DNA of 64,000 nt from Crossaster papposus (taxonomy: Eukaryota > Echinodermata > Asteroidea > Velatida > Solasteridae), in assembly GCA_037893245.1 (NCBI GenBank), contig JBAIAA010000538.1, forward strand, positions 62,001 through 126,000, read 5' to 3'. The notes beneath the pieces were generated by a model that saw only the letters and a program-made list of their open reading frames with translations, was not told where the DNA came from and searched no databases. Below are positions 10,915-20,560 of the stretch, in pieces (within the stretch, counting starts at the first letter, position 1; each line of letters begins with the position of its first letter). The position numbers and the translations under genes are program-made.

Positions 10915-13263
10915 CTAGAAATAATCTTGCAGCCTCGCTGGCCTACTCTTAGTACGGGCACTTCTCCTCTCTGACCAGGTTGAAGTTCCTGACGTAGATG
11001 GCGCTACAGTTGGTTTGGGGGAACCATGTACTTTAGCAGGCCGGGCTGACGAGGGGGCGCCAGTGTTCCTGGTGCCAGGTGTTTTTCTGGTGTTACTGCG
11101 GAGGACGGCATCATCCGTTGAAGGAGAACTTTTCGCAAGTAACGTCTTACGGATGTCCACCATCCATGAAGGGACTTCATCGCTGAAATAATGTTTAAGC
11201 CGGTCGTGATGAAGAATTTTTGTTTTTCCTCTTTGCTTGACCCGTATCTCAAACAGGAGATCACTCATTGTTCGGAGAATGATGCAGGGGCCTACCCATT
11301 TAGCTTGTTTTAGCTTAGGGGATAAACCAGGGGTTCTGGTGCTATCTCGCATGTACACCAGGTCACCAATTTGATAGTTTCTTTGGGAAACCCGGGGATC
11401 GTGGTCTTTCCTCTGTCGTTCAGCGGATTTACCAAGATGTTTGCGAACTAGATGATAGACGGTTTCCATCCTCTTCCTTAATGATGCAACATACTCGCAT
11501 TCATTTTGGGGTGGGTCCTCTGTGGCGGGGCCACCGAGTACAAACGCAATTTGCAAGTGTGTTTCTCGACCTAACATCAACATGTTGGGTGAGTAACGTG
11601 TAGCTTCATGCTGACAACTTCTGTACGCTGAAGTTAGAAGTGGGAGGTGGGTATCCCAATTGCGTTGGTCACTGTCAACATACGCTGCGATCATGTCGAC
11701 TAAAACTTGATTAAATCTCTCCGCCTGTCCATTGGCGGATGGATGGTATGGAGAAGTTCGAGTTTTGTGGATTTCCAACAGTTTACAAACTTCTTGCATG
11801 AGATGAGACTCGTACGTTCGACCCTGATCGGAGTGAATGTCAAGGGGTGGGCCAAAACGGGAAATATACTCGTAGACGATTTTATGAGCTACCGTCTCTG
11901 CCTTCTGGTTGGGAATGGGGTAAGCCTCCATCCACTTTGTGAATTGGTCACCGACTAGGAGAATGTATCTGTTGCCATTGTCACTGACAGGAAACGGACC
12001 AAGGATATCCGTGACCAGTCTGTCTAGCGGCGCGCCGACTCGATAATCCTTGAGATGTGCTCTGGGGGTTGTGTGTGGCCTTTTCCGTGCACCACACTTC
12101 GCACACTTCCGGACCCATTCACGAACGGTTTCCTTCAGTCGGTACCAGTAAAACTGGCGTTTGACTTTCTGAGAAGTTTTCTTCACCCCGAGATGAGCAG
12201 AGATCACGGCGTCGTGTGTAGCTTTAAGAACGGCACCCTGTAGTTCTTGTGGAACAACAAGTTGTAGGTAAGACTGGGTTTGATCAGGGGTCACCCATCT
12301 TTTGAAAAGAACACCGTCTTTTAGCACCAGCTGTTGCCATAGCAACCACAAGTTCCTTGAGGCGGGACTCTCTCGTGCTATCTGGTCTCTGCTTGGTCTG
12401 TCGGGAGATTTGATCATCAATTCCATGATGATTCTCAGGTCTGGATCTGCTCTCTGCAGTTCAGCTATTTCCTCTGTCGTATAGCCACCGACCCAAGATG
12501 TGGCTCGTCCGGCGCTGGGACCGGCGGGGGCACTCGAAGGGGCACGCTCACTCGTGTCCTCACTATCTTGGTCGTCTTGCTGTTCAGTTGGATTCGATTG
12601 TTCTGCAAGTTGCTGCCCGGCACTTGAACCGGCGTCGGCATCCTTACGAGGGATGCAGGGCGCGTTGCAGTTCGACTCTCCTCCAGCTGAATCAGAGGAT
12701 CCTGTAGCAGGTTTAGTTCGGTTGGGCGGCCGTACTACCCGAATGGCAGTGGGCAATTGGGCTTGCCCGGTAGTTTCTCCAGGAGGCGTGGTTGTGCGCA
12801 AAAAATGACCGTTGAACTGTCCATCGTCAAGGTCGCCGGTAAACTCACTGCACGAGCGCCAAATAAGTTTACCAAGGCTGCACACAGGAACCAGTAGGAG
12901 TGTTACTATAATTGCCATCAGTGCGAGGACTGTCCGCGGGGATGCGGGCATGGCCTTAGGGTTGACGTCATTGCTCGAGGGCTGATCGTCAGGCGAAGTT
13001 CTCGGCGGAGATTGAACTTCAACGGTGGTAGCGTTTACTCGTTTGGTCGAAAGGGGGACCACGTCGTCGATTTTGACAAAATCGGACCACATCTCGCTTT
13101 TGGCTTTGCACTTCTCGCATCCGCCGCAAGGGAGATCAGTGAGTATGGTCGTGCCGTCGTAGCACAGGCAGTCGTCAGGGTCACATGGCACCCTAGAGAG
13201 GGCATCTGCGTTGCCATGTTTTCTCCCTGGTCGATGCTCGATTTTGAAGTCGAACTGGGACAA
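10915..13263 (-). CDS. pol: Gypsy pol, C-terminal part: linker and integrase
   Basis: In frame with the preceding pol ORF. It starts with the end of RNase H (FDFKIEHRPGRKHGNADALSR). A linker of about 240 residues follows, with a Cys cluster (C27, C32, C34, C46, C49, C52), a hydrophobic segment at 111-131 and acidic, Ser/Pro-rich sequence. The integrase has an HHCC zinc domain (HDAVISAHLG ... CAKCGARK) and catalytic D419, D479 and E515, a D,D-35-E arrangement. A GPY/F-like module (KWVGPCIILR...) and a Ser/Pro/Arg-rich tail end the protein; I see no chromodomain. The Met at 13263 is incidental: the protein should continue from the upstream ORF. The membrane-like segment between RNase H and integrase is atypical. 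Confidence 0.92.
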   Translation of the reverse strand: MSQFDFKIEHRPGRKHGNADALSRVPCDPDDCLCYDGTTILTDLPCGGCEKCKAKSEMWSDFVKIDDVVPLSTKRVNATTVEVQSPPRTSPDDQPSSNDVNPKAMPASPRTVLALMAIIVTLLLVPVCSLGKLIWRSCSEFTGDLDDGQFNGHFLRTTTPPGETTGQAQLPTAIRVVRPPNRTKPATGSSDSAGGESNCNAPCIPRKDADAGSSAGQQLAEQSNPTEQQDDQDSEDTSERAPSSAPAGPSAGRATSWVGGYTTEEIAELQRADPDLRIIMELMIKSPDRPSRDQIARESPASRNLWLLWQQLVLKDGVLFKRWVTPDQTQSYLQLVVPQELQGAVLKATHDAVISAHLGVKKTSQKVKRQFYWYRLKETVREWVRKCAKCGARKRPHTTPRAHLKDYRVGAPLDRLVTDILGPFPVSDNGNRYILLVGDQFTKWMEAYPIPNQKAETVAHKIVYEYISRFGPPLDIHSDQGRTYESHLMQEVCKLLEIHKTRTSPYHPSANGQAERFNQVLVDMIAAYVDSDQRNWDTHLPLLTSAYRSCQHEATRYSPNMLMLGRETHLQIAFVLGGPATEDPPQNECEYVASLRKRMETVYHLVRKHLGKSAERQRKDHDPRVSQRNYQIGDLVYMRDSTRTPGLSPKLKQAKWVGPCIILRTMSDLLFEIRVKQRGKTKILHHDRLKHYFSDEVPSWMVDIRKTLLAKSSPSTDDAVLRSNTRKTPGTRNTGAPSSARPAKVHGSPKPTVAPSTSGTSTWSERRSARTKSRPARLQDYF

Positions 13264-13275
13264 GATTTGAAGCCA

Positions 13276-15558
13276 TCATGCCATCTGGTCGACAGGCTCA
13301 CGAAAGGACATGACCCATCGAAGAGCGCTGTGATCAGTTCTGACGAGGAACTGTTTTCCCAGTAGGTAGTGCCGGAAGTACTGGAGGAAGGTGACGATAG
13401 CAAGGAGTTCTCTCCTCGTAGTGCAGTAGCGGCGCTGCGGCTTTGTCATCGACCGACTGGCGTATGCTATCGGTCGTTCCTCCTCCCTCTGGGTCCGATC
13501 ACACCACTGGAGTTGCGATAGAGTTGCACCAATGCCAGTATCTGAGGCATCGGTATCAATGATGAACAACCCATCATCATTTGGATACGACATGACTTCG
13601 TTGCCGGTGAGGGCGGCCTTTAATTTCTCAAAAGCCGCTAGGCAGTCAGGCGTCCACTTAAACGTCTGTCCGGCCTCTAACAGACGATGTAAGGGGCTGG
13701 CCATCGTGGCGAATTGGGCTATGAATCTACGGTAGTAGGAACAGAGTCCAAGGAAAGAGCGTACTTCAGTAATGTTCTTGGGAGTCGGCCAGTTCTGCAC
13801 GGCAGAAACTTTACTAGGGTCGGGTTTGACACCATCTGGTGTGATGATGTGGCCGAGAAACAGAACTTCCGTCTGGAAAAGTTCACACTTGCTCGGCTTC
13901 AGCTTCAGTCCAGCGTTCCCTAGTCGGCGTAGAACTTCATCAAGACGCTCAATATGCTCTGAAAATGTTGATGACTGGATGATGATATCGTCTAGATATA
14001 TCAGAAGAGTTCGCCATTGCAGACCCTTGAGTACTAGTTCCATACAGCGCTCAAAGGTGCTGGGTGCGTTACATAACCCAAAAGGCATGGTCACGTACTC
14101 GTACAGGCCACTTCGGGTTACAAACGCGGTCTTGTGACGATCTTTCTCCTTCACCTCAATCTGCCAGTAGCCCGACTGCAGATCAAGTGTACTGAAGATT
14201 TTTGCCCCACTCAGGCAATCTAGACAGTCGTCAACACGGGGTAGGGGGTACGCGTCACGGCGCGTAACATCGTTCAGTTTCCGATAGTCGACACAGGGAC
14301 GAGTTGTGCCGTCCTTTTTTCTGACAAAAACCATTGGCGATGCCCAAGGGGATGTAGACTCGCGGATTACACCCGCCTTGAGTTGGCTCTCGAGCACTTT
14401 CTCCTCCTCGCCTTGGAATGCCTTGGGGGGACGGCGGGGAGGTTGTCGTATAGGACGTGCGTCGCCGGTGTCGATAGTGTGCTGCACTATTGAAGCTCTT
14501 CCCAAATCCTCCGCGGATTTGGCGAAAGTGTTCTCGTGGTTAGCCAAAAGTTCACACAATGATTTCTGCTGGTACGGGGACAGGTTTTCACAGCTCCTCT
14601 CGTACAGTTTCTGAAGATTTTCTGACCACTTGTCAGAAGGATTCTTGGGGTTGGGGGCGGCGGGGCTGACTGGGTTGACTGCATATGATGCTGGGCGGGC
14701 ATGCTCTCTGCACACACGTGTTACTCGATAAAGGTGATCGATTTCACCGTTTTCTTGTTCGGCTATGAGTTCCACTGCATCAACTTCATGCAGGTAACCA
14801 AGTGTTATACCCGCCTGAAGTTCAATGTTCTCGGGTGATGTGTTCATAACTCTGACGGGTATGCCGATGTCCTCTCGGTAGGGATCAGTTAGTGAACTTC
14901 CGACTACGAGATTGTGACGATGGTTTACAGGCTCAACGACTGCAAACTCTGAGTTGAGTTTGTAATGATCGGCTACACCCTCTGCAATCCACTCGCTGCA
15001 TGCTGGAATTGTAATGTTCTGCTTCAGTGCAATCTTAATTGCATGGGGAGGGGCGCCTTTGACTGTCCATTGAACCCAGTCACCGGCAATTCGCATGCCG
15101 TGTCGTGCCTCCAATACGCAATCATAGTGGTACAGAAAGTCATAGCCAAGGATTCCTTCATCGCTGATGGGGGCGACAAATGCATCCCATTGAAAGTGCC
15201 GTTCACCAATCATCATGTCTATTGTGGCAACACCTTCAATGTCAATTAGTTCCTTGTTTGCCGTTTCTAGTTTTGTGCTTTTGCAGGGGGGTTTGAGTTC
15301 AGGGCGTTTTTCAGCGGGGATCTGGCTGAAAAGTGCTGAAGAAATTATGGTCACCGCCGCTCCGGTGTCGACTAAAAGTTCGCTATCTTTGCCGCACATC
15401 TGCACTTGCAAAAATGCAGACATGCCTTGAAATGTCTGTCTACCCAGTCGGATAGTGTTCTGTTCATTTGGACGGACCGTTGCCAGGCCGGACGGCACGG
15501 TCCGCGTTAGTTTTCCGACTGTATGACGACGACCTCCTTGGCCGCTCTGTCGGGGCAC
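13276..15558 (-). CDS. pol: Gypsy pol, N-terminal part: protease, RT, RNase H
   Basis: 760 codons. The aspartic protease active site LLVDTGAAVTIIS has its DTG at residues 64-66. The reverse transcriptase includes DLQSGYWQI, the MPFGLCNAPSTF block and the catalytic YLDD at 521-524. RNase H begins near FIIDTDASDTGIG and reaches the TDHSALRW motif near the C-terminus. The ORF stops at TGA (13276-13278) exactly where Gypsy pol normally continues into the RNase H-integrase linker. The next ORF resumes in the same frame, so TGA most likely replaces CGA (Arg), a CpG-type change. Expected to be made as a Gag-Pol fusion by -1 frameshifting. Confidence 0.93.
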   Translation of the reverse strand: MPRQSGQGGRRHTVGKLTRTVPSGLATVRPNEQNTIRLGRQTFQGMSAFLQVQMCGKDSELLVDTGAAVTIISSALFSQIPAEKRPELKPPCKSTKLETANKELIDIEGVATIDMMIGERHFQWDAFVAPISDEGILGYDFLYHYDCVLEARHGMRIAGDWVQWTVKGAPPHAIKIALKQNITIPACSEWIAEGVADHYKLNSEFAVVEPVNHRHNLVVGSSLTDPYREDIGIPVRVMNTSPENIELQAGITLGYLHEVDAVELIAEQENGEIDHLYRVTRVCREHARPASYAVNPVSPAAPNPKNPSDKWSENLQKLYERSCENLSPYQQKSLCELLANHENTFAKSAEDLGRASIVQHTIDTGDARPIRQPPRRPPKAFQGEEEKVLESQLKAGVIRESTSPWASPMVFVRKKDGTTRPCVDYRKLNDVTRRDAYPLPRVDDCLDCLSGAKIFSTLDLQSGYWQIEVKEKDRHKTAFVTRSGLYEYVTMPFGLCNAPSTFERCMELVLKGLQWRTLLIYLDDIIIQSSTFSEHIERLDEVLRRLGNAGLKLKPSKCELFQTEVLFLGHIITPDGVKPDPSKVSAVQNWPTPKNITEVRSFLGLCSYYRRFIAQFATMASPLHRLLEAGQTFKWTPDCLAAFEKLKAALTGNEVMSYPNDDGLFIIDTDASDTGIGATLSQLQWCDRTQREEERPIAYASRSMTKPQRRYCTTRRELLAIVTFLQYFRHYLLGKQFLVRTDHSALRWVMSFREPVDQMA
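15507..15516 (-). promoter_or_regulatory. Candidate -1 frameshift site at the gag stop
   Basis: The minus strand reads G GAA AAC directly before the gag TAA (15509-15507). Pol lies in the -1 frame and overlaps gag by 52 nt. The heptamer is only near-canonical (GGAAAAC instead of XXXYYYZ), so this is a weak inference. Confidence 0.35.
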
Positions 15559-16550
15559 TTGTTTGCAAAGTGGCCGGGCTTACCACATTTGAAACAAGTC
15601 ACATCGTCAGCTCTCCTCTGCCTCTTGGCTTCAGCGGACGTGGAAAATCTCTGTTTGTTGGCGTTGTGGGCGGGCGTATCTTTGATCAGCTTGACGATTC
15701 CATTCAACCGCCGGTCGAGGTTGTCCTGAAACTGCTTAAGCTGTTTTTGGGTGACAAACCCCGGCTCCGCCTCGGGTGGTGCCTGCACGGTGTTCACTCG
15801 ATGTGCCTTTCCTGGGCTTGTAGTATCACGGAGGCTCAGGAAGTTTTCCACCGCTGTAGTGGCCTCCTCAAGGGACTTGGGATTTGTCATCCCAACAGAA
15901 ACTGCCATCTGCTGATCAGAGAGACCCTTCAGAAAGTGGCGAAGGGCGATGCTTCCCCTTGTAACTGGGTCAGCCGTTGGGTAGCCACGAAAGACGAGGC
16001 GGCGAATGTCAGCTACAAACTCCGCCAGCTTCTCCGCCGGCTGATGTCTCCTCGCTTCTAGCTGAGCGATGTAGTAGTTTGGCAACTGTCGCTCGCCAAA
16101 TCGCTTGACGAGCTCTTTTATCAAAGTGTCTGACGACTTGATTGCCTCAGGTTCCATTTGTTGAAACACGTACTCAGCCGCCTTCCCTCGTAAGCTGCTT
16201 ACAAGTCGAAAGCGTTTTTCTTCTTCAGTCCAGCCGCAAGCCTCGGCGAGACCCATCAAAGGACGGACAAAGCCTTCCCATGACTTCGTGCCGTCAAATT
16301 CTCCTTGGCGAGGGAGAGGAACATCCAGCTTATGACTCGGCTGTGTTCTGGAAAGACGGGACTCTGCTGCTGTTGGCCTGGGGACAGTAGAAGGGTTGGT
16401 ACTGGTGGTTGACATCACTGGCTGTGATTCCTGGGGCGAATTCGCTGAAACATCTGCTCCTGTCTGCTCAGCCGTTGGTGGACTGTGAAACGCAGCAGTT
16501 GCACGGAGCTGTTTCAGCTCTTTCTCCGCCTCCACTGAACAAAGCTTCAA
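15507..16550 (-). CDS. gag: Gypsy gag (capsid plus CCHC nucleocapsid)
   Basis: Gag assembles the intracellular particle and packages element RNA. The 347-codon ORF has a Ty3/Gypsy capsid region around residues 85-215, with motifs such as SLRGKAAEYVFQ and a helical stretch ending RRLVFRGYPTADP. A single zinc knuckle, CFKCGKPGHFANKC, sits at about residues 319-332 near the C-terminus. The listed Met is probably not the native start. The same frame is open upstream to an ATG at 16682-16680 with an Arg/Lys-rich leader, interrupted only by a TAA at 16575-16577. That codon is one C-to-T change away from CAA. Gag ends inside the pol frame (52-nt overlap), so pol is in the -1 frame. Family assignment is secure; functionality is doubtful. 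Confidence 0.9.
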   Translation of the reverse strand: MKLCSVEAEKELKQLRATAAFHSPPTAEQTGADVSANSPQESQPVMSTTSTNPSTVPRPTAAESRLSRTQPSHKLDVPLPRQGEFDGTKSWEGFVRPLMGLAEACGWTEEEKRFRLVSSLRGKAAEYVFQQMEPEAIKSSDTLIKELVKRFGERQLPNYYIAQLEARRHQPAEKLAEFVADIRRLVFRGYPTADPVTRGSIALRHFLKGLSDQQMAVSVGMTNPKSLEEATTAVENFLSLRDTTSPGKAHRVNTVQAPPEAEPGFVTQKQLKQFQDNLDRRLNGIVKLIKDTPAHNANKQRFSTSAEAKRQRRADDVTCFKCGKPGHFANKCPDRAAKEVVVIQSEN

Positions 16551-16809
16551 GAGTTCGAATTCTTGCTTGAGTTGTTAAAGTTCTGAACTTTCTGCCTGTA
16601 GACTTGAAAACGACATGTCGCTGTCATCACCCTCATACAATGACTGCAACCTGCGAGATTTTCGCCTTTGCTTGGTAGGCATGGTAGTGTTCGAGTTTGA
16701 CGGGCTGAAAACCAGAGTTCAAAGCTATCAGATCCGCTCAGTGGAGGGGCATGCGATGTGACTTAATTAAAAGTCATGATTGAGTTCCATGATGTGTGTA
16801 AGTTCATAT

Positions 16810-16827
16810 CCCACCGCTTGCCACCAG
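16810..16827 (-). other. Gypsy primer-binding site
   Basis: Immediately inside the 5' LTR the minus strand reads C-TGGTGGCAAGCGGTGGG, in the position and TGG-starting form expected for a tRNA 3'-end complement. I do not assign the tRNA. Confidence 0.6.
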
Positions 16828-17833
16828 TGTAACGTCTCACTTGGGTAGAGCCGTTATCAAAATAAGAGTCAAGATACAGCATCTTACACACACTATACTA
16901 CTGGTTTATTCAGAAGTATTTACATCACAATAGAGGGCGCACTATATACAAGATCTAGTTTGGGCCTTACATGTTATCTGAGTATTGAGAGAGTGAAGCT
17001 CTGTGGCTAGAGCATACAGCTCATGCTGGGAACGAAGCTCTGTGTATGAGCTCAGCTCGGATAATAATCTACTCCGCCATTTCCACGCCCTTTATATAGG
17101 CTTTTGGGTGCGCGTCTTAACCAATGAGAGCATTGGATTCTGGTAGTTATGAATAATGCATACGTGTACAAAGTCAATGGGGATGTTCCTATGGAGGATT
17201 TGTACACGTTCTGACTTAGACATTCTTGCAGGAGAAAGTCCGAGAGTTGTGGTGAGCGGGTGATGTAGGATTACTCGTGGGTGCGTTACGGGGAGTAATC
17301 CTCGAGGAAAGGGAAAGGGGTAACTTTCTCGGTACATAGGGTTATGCACAAGACTCAGTCTCTAGACTAGATGAGAACCTACACACAGTTCTATGGAGTA
17401 AACTCTTGCGTGGGGAGGGTAACTTGACCTCTGGTGTACCGTGACAGTACAGTGTGGTTTAGCGGCTCCCAGTCGCTATGTATAGGGTCAGATACACGGG
17501 AAGGTTTAGCGGTCCACACTCGCTAATGTGAAGGGTCAGTTTGGGTCGAATACAGGGGTAAGGTATATGAGGGGAATTCACATCGACTCCGGGGAAAGTA
17601 TGAGGGAAAACGACTAAGTCATAACTCGCTGTGAACGAGGTCATAGCACACAGTACATGCTGGATGCATTGCGCGCTATACAATAGCGTACCGTACCATG
17701 TGCTGTACACGCGTACCAGTATTGGTGCGTGATAACTTCGCGCTGTGTGAGGGCACACATATCGCTGCAAGAACGCTGCGCGTTGCTTGGGAAAGAAATA
17801 AAGACCGCTCGCTGTATGCGTGAACGCAACACT
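16828..17833 (-). repeat. Gypsy 5' LTR
   Basis: The upstream LTR in element orientation. It carries promoter-like CCAAT and TATA elements and is followed directly by the primer-binding site. A 182-183-codon frame across its outer part merely runs from Harbinger sequence into the LTR and is not a gene. Confidence 0.95.
17091..17125 (-). promoter_or_regulatory. Gypsy LTR promoter: TATATAAA and ATTGG boxes
   Basis: On the minus strand, TATATAAA is at 17091-17098 and an inverted CCAAT box (ATTGG) at 17121-17125, about 25 bp upstream. The same pair occurs in the 3' LTR at 9847-9854 and 9877-9881. Transcription would run towards gag; the AATAAA at 16905-16910 lies about 180 bp downstream of the TATA box. 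Confidence 0.65.
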
Positions 17834-17837
17834 ATAT

Positions 17838-18283
17838 AATATCCGCTGTAAAAGTCCTCTTGGTTCTCTGACTGTGGTCTTTTGTATTTCATGTAGGGTG
17901 CCATCGATGGCCCCCACTGCAGTAGGAAATACATCCCACTTCTTTCTAATGGCGATCCATTTCTCCCTATTATACTTGGCCAAGAAATGTTTGATTGGAA
18001 ATAATACCAAAGTAAAGTTATGACAGAATAAATGTCTCTCATGACAGCAGCCTCATTCATATTAAATAATGCAGCGAGTATATCATATAGTTGGGTGCTG
18101 TCGAAGCCATATCAAAATTTTCTATTGATGGGGCGATGGAGATGTCTCCTTCTGGGTCCCTGGTTAGTGATAAAAGGCTGCAGATCACGGGTGATCATCA
18201 GCATCGACTCTGGTGTTTCTACTGTGAGACGAAAACAACCCTGGCGGGTCGCTCACCAGATCATCAAAGAGGTTTCTTGAATT
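17838..18283 (-). pseudogene. PIF/Harbinger transposase, N-terminal exon, frameshifted
   Basis: Read on the minus strand in several frames this gives a Harbinger N-terminal region. FRLTVETPESML is followed by a stop, then a helix-turn-helix-like stretch NMNEAAVMRDIYSVI. In another frame come KWDVFPTAVGAIDGT with the first catalytic Asp, and then NQEDFYSGYY. The last frame joins across the Gypsy insertion to ILDITVCTQ and the splice donor near 9554. At least two frameshifts and one stop lie outside the Gypsy insertion. The gene was therefore damaged independently of it, though the order of these events cannot be told from the sequence. Confidence 0.8.
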
Positions 18284-18299
18284 GAGGTGAATGTCAACG

Positions 18300-18444
18300 A
18301 CTAAATGTGTTAACATTTCTAACTTCTTCGAATTTGTTAAAATGTTAACACATTTAAATTTCTGTTGAACATAGCATTTTTTAATTTATTATTTAATAGC
18401 GAAAACTGTTTGTATATTATTCTATCTTGCAATAGAAACAGGGT
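18300..18444. other. Non-coding upstream part of the Harbinger element
   Basis: AT-rich, with an inverted TGTTAACAT pair near 18308-18352. No gene; it would hold the transposase promoter. Confidence 0.4.
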
Positions 18445-18607
18445 CTACTTTCAACTACGCAACACAACCTACTTTCAAATGAAATTCTTTTACGGGCATA
18501 ATTCCTATTAACAGGTGGCATTATTTCTATTGTTCGTACCGCACAGTGCTTGCTATGGGGAATAGCAACGTGCGGTACATGGAATAGGTGCATATGCAGC
18601 TTTGCGC
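18445..18607. repeat. Harbinger right terminal inverted repeat
   Basis: Reverse complement of the left end at 6598-6790. Contains the internal palindromic pair GTACCGCAC...GTGCGGTAC around 18537-18579. Confidence 0.75.
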
Positions 18608-18610
18608 TTA

Positions 18611-19115
18611 GATATCAACTTTGTACATACCTACTTTACAGGTACATGTACAATACGGGATTTTCTGTGCGCACTGTCTTCTTTAAAAAGCTCTTCTGTA
18701 TAACATGAATATTTATGTTTTTCAATCAATACAACGGTCTTTGGGCGGAGCCTGTTGTGCAGAGCTTCTCATTGGGCGATGGCGAGGTCTTGACGGTGTA
18801 CGGTCGTACGTACGTTCAAAACGAAGGAACACTAGTCGCACGAACTCTAGTCAGGCGAACAACGCTAACGTTATTGGCCAACGTTGGCAACGTTCGCGTG
18901 AGTGTGAACGCATTCCTGTTCGCTGTTGGCCAGTGACGTATTTTAAAGATCGCGAAGAGGTATAGTATGCAGCTGGCAGTGTTCTTTTCACGGTTTTGAT
19001 TTACGTTTCATCAACGGTGGATTGTTTTGAGCATTCACAGGGATATATTAATTAGGTAATAACAGTGCAAGGACCCGGTTATTACTGCGTGATAATGACC
19101 GGGTTGGGGGATTAC
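18611..19115. other. CpG-rich non-coding stretch
   Basis: No gene recognised. CpG-rich sequence with CGTACGTACG and AACGTTGGCAACGTT is present at 18800-18900. An imperfect hairpin (CCCGGTTATTA...TGATAATGACCGGGTT) lies at 19074-19107. Confidence 0.35.
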
Positions 19116-19117
19116 CA

Positions 19118-20560
19118 AAACAGTGCGCCACCAACGTTGAAATGTATCTCATTCATTCTTCCACGCTCATGAGTCGCACATCTCACACAGTAAATACGTA
19201 TAGATCGCTACCTCGAAGCGCAGCATTGAAACACGTACACATTTGCAGTGATTTCCGCTACGTCCGCAAAGCCAGATTCATACAGTAAAGGCATGGCGTA
19301 AACTTTCACGTTTGAGAATTTGCAGAAACCATTTAAAAAAAAAAATCAAAAAAAAAGTCAAATATCTAGAGGATATGTACCGAGAGATTTTTATTTAACT
19401 TTCAGGAATAAAAGATCTATTCCTAATTATTACGTTAGTGGAAAGAAATCAGAGGATGAACGATAATTGTTTTCACATTATGTCGATATTTGTAGTAGGG
19501 GAAACGTTTTGTAACGAAATTCGCACCTGGACCCATTCATACACGTTAGCTGCTGCAATAAACCAACGGAAAATTGTCGGTAATATTTTTACGCATTTTA
19601 TTTAAAACTAAGCACCTCAACAATTGAAAATACTCTTTCAATATAAACTATTATGTTTTCAGTGCTGGGGGGGGGGGGGGGGGGGGCCCAACAAAGTGCG
19701 CAACCAACGTTGAAATGTATCTCATTCATTCTTCCACGCTCATGAGCCACACATCTCACACAGTAAATACGTATAGATCGCTACCTCGAAGCGCACCATT
19801 GAAACACGTACAAATTTGCTCCGCGCTCGCTCCCCGAATTCAGTGATTTATACAACGTCCGCAAAGCCAGGTACACAGGCACGATCTACACGATTTTTTT
19901 GGGGGGCGATGTCATTTTCTGCCATTTTTGTTCGAAAACAACACGATAAAACGCAAGGGGTTCACAGGCAGATTTTTTTAAAAATTCAGTATATCACTGC
20001 TACATCCTTTTTTAACGTATCCATGGAAAAAATGAGTGGGTTCGAAGCACGATTTTTCACAATTTATTGATTATTATTGCCCTTTTTAGGGGAGGTACTT
20101 GTTAACGTCGTTTGAGTATTTGTGCACAATCTCCACGCGCATCAACGGTACGTCAACGCTAAATTATTTCGACTGCTTTTTTCATTTTCAATACAATTTT
20201 TGTCATTGGATGATAACAATTAAGGTAAATAACAACCTTTTACAACTAAAAAAGACAAGATGTTAAGATTGGATGCCAAAAACTCTTTATTTTTTGCGTG
20301 AGAAAATTGTTCCCCCCTATTTTGAGAATGGACGATACATCAGCGTTTCGCAATCACAGCCTCGAATAGAAGGGCCCCCTCCGCCCCCCCCCCCCCCCCC
20401 CCCCTCGCCGGCGGCGATTTTTTTTTTCCCAAACAGGTTTCCAAAATTTCATGAATTATTCAGTAGTTTGGATGAGAAGTTATGTTTATTCATCGGAAAA
20501 AAATATGACGTCACAGCATTGTTGTTATTAGTTAACTAGTTACAATAAATCACTTTAAAG
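19118..20560. repeat. Two diverged direct copies of a ~570-bp repeat with G and C homopolymers
   Basis: CCAACGTTGAAATGTATCTC and the following ~150 bp (to the CGTCCGCAAAGCCAG region) occur at about 19131-19275 and 19702-19872. The second copy has an extra TCCGCGCTCGCTCCCCGAATT. A run of 20 G (19667-19686) precedes the second copy and a run of 21 C (20384-20404) follows it. No coding region; CRE-type GACGTCA occurs at 20507. Confidence 0.65.

Larger units (their letters stand above)
9584..17833 (-). mobile_element. Full-length Ty3/Gypsy LTR retrotransposon, 8250 bp
   Basis: Two 1006-bp LTRs (9584-10589 and 16828-17833) flank gag and pol in order protease, RT, RNase H, integrase. That order identifies Ty3/Gypsy. 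The 4-bp ATAT target duplication is at 9580-9583 and 17834-17837. Reading both LTRs I found no difference, and their translations are identical, so insertion was recent. There is no envelope-like ORF. Two in-frame stops interrupt gag (16575-16577) and pol (13276-13278). The target was the Harbinger transposase exon. Confidence 0.95.
6598..18607 (-). mobile_element. PIF/Harbinger-type DNA transposon split by a Gypsy insertion
   Basis: The ends are inverted copies over about 190 bp. Both carry TGTACCGCACGTTGCTAT, CACCTGTTAATAGGAATTA and GTAGGTT(A/G)TGTTGCGT. TTA flanks both sides (6595-6597 and 18608-18610), matching the 3-bp TTA/TAA duplications of PIF/Harbinger. Inside are two halves of a DDE_Tnp_4-type transposase on the minus strand. 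Without the nested 8250-bp Gypsy element the transposon would be about 3.75 kb. I found no Myb-like companion gene. Terminal bases are imperfect (AGCGTG against GCGCAAAG), so the ends are good to a few bases. Confidence 0.8.

Noticed and set aside
15468-16061. 197-codon plus-strand ORF
   Set aside because: Antisense shadow of Gypsy gag.
17459-18060. 183- and 139-codon minus-strand ORFs
   Set aside because: They are Harbinger transposase sequence running into the Gypsy LTR; the LTR half is duplicated at 10215-10763 and is non-coding.
18705-18965. Short overlapping plus ORFs in CpG-rich DNA
   Set aside because: No domain, no conserved start and no splice signals; left as non-coding.
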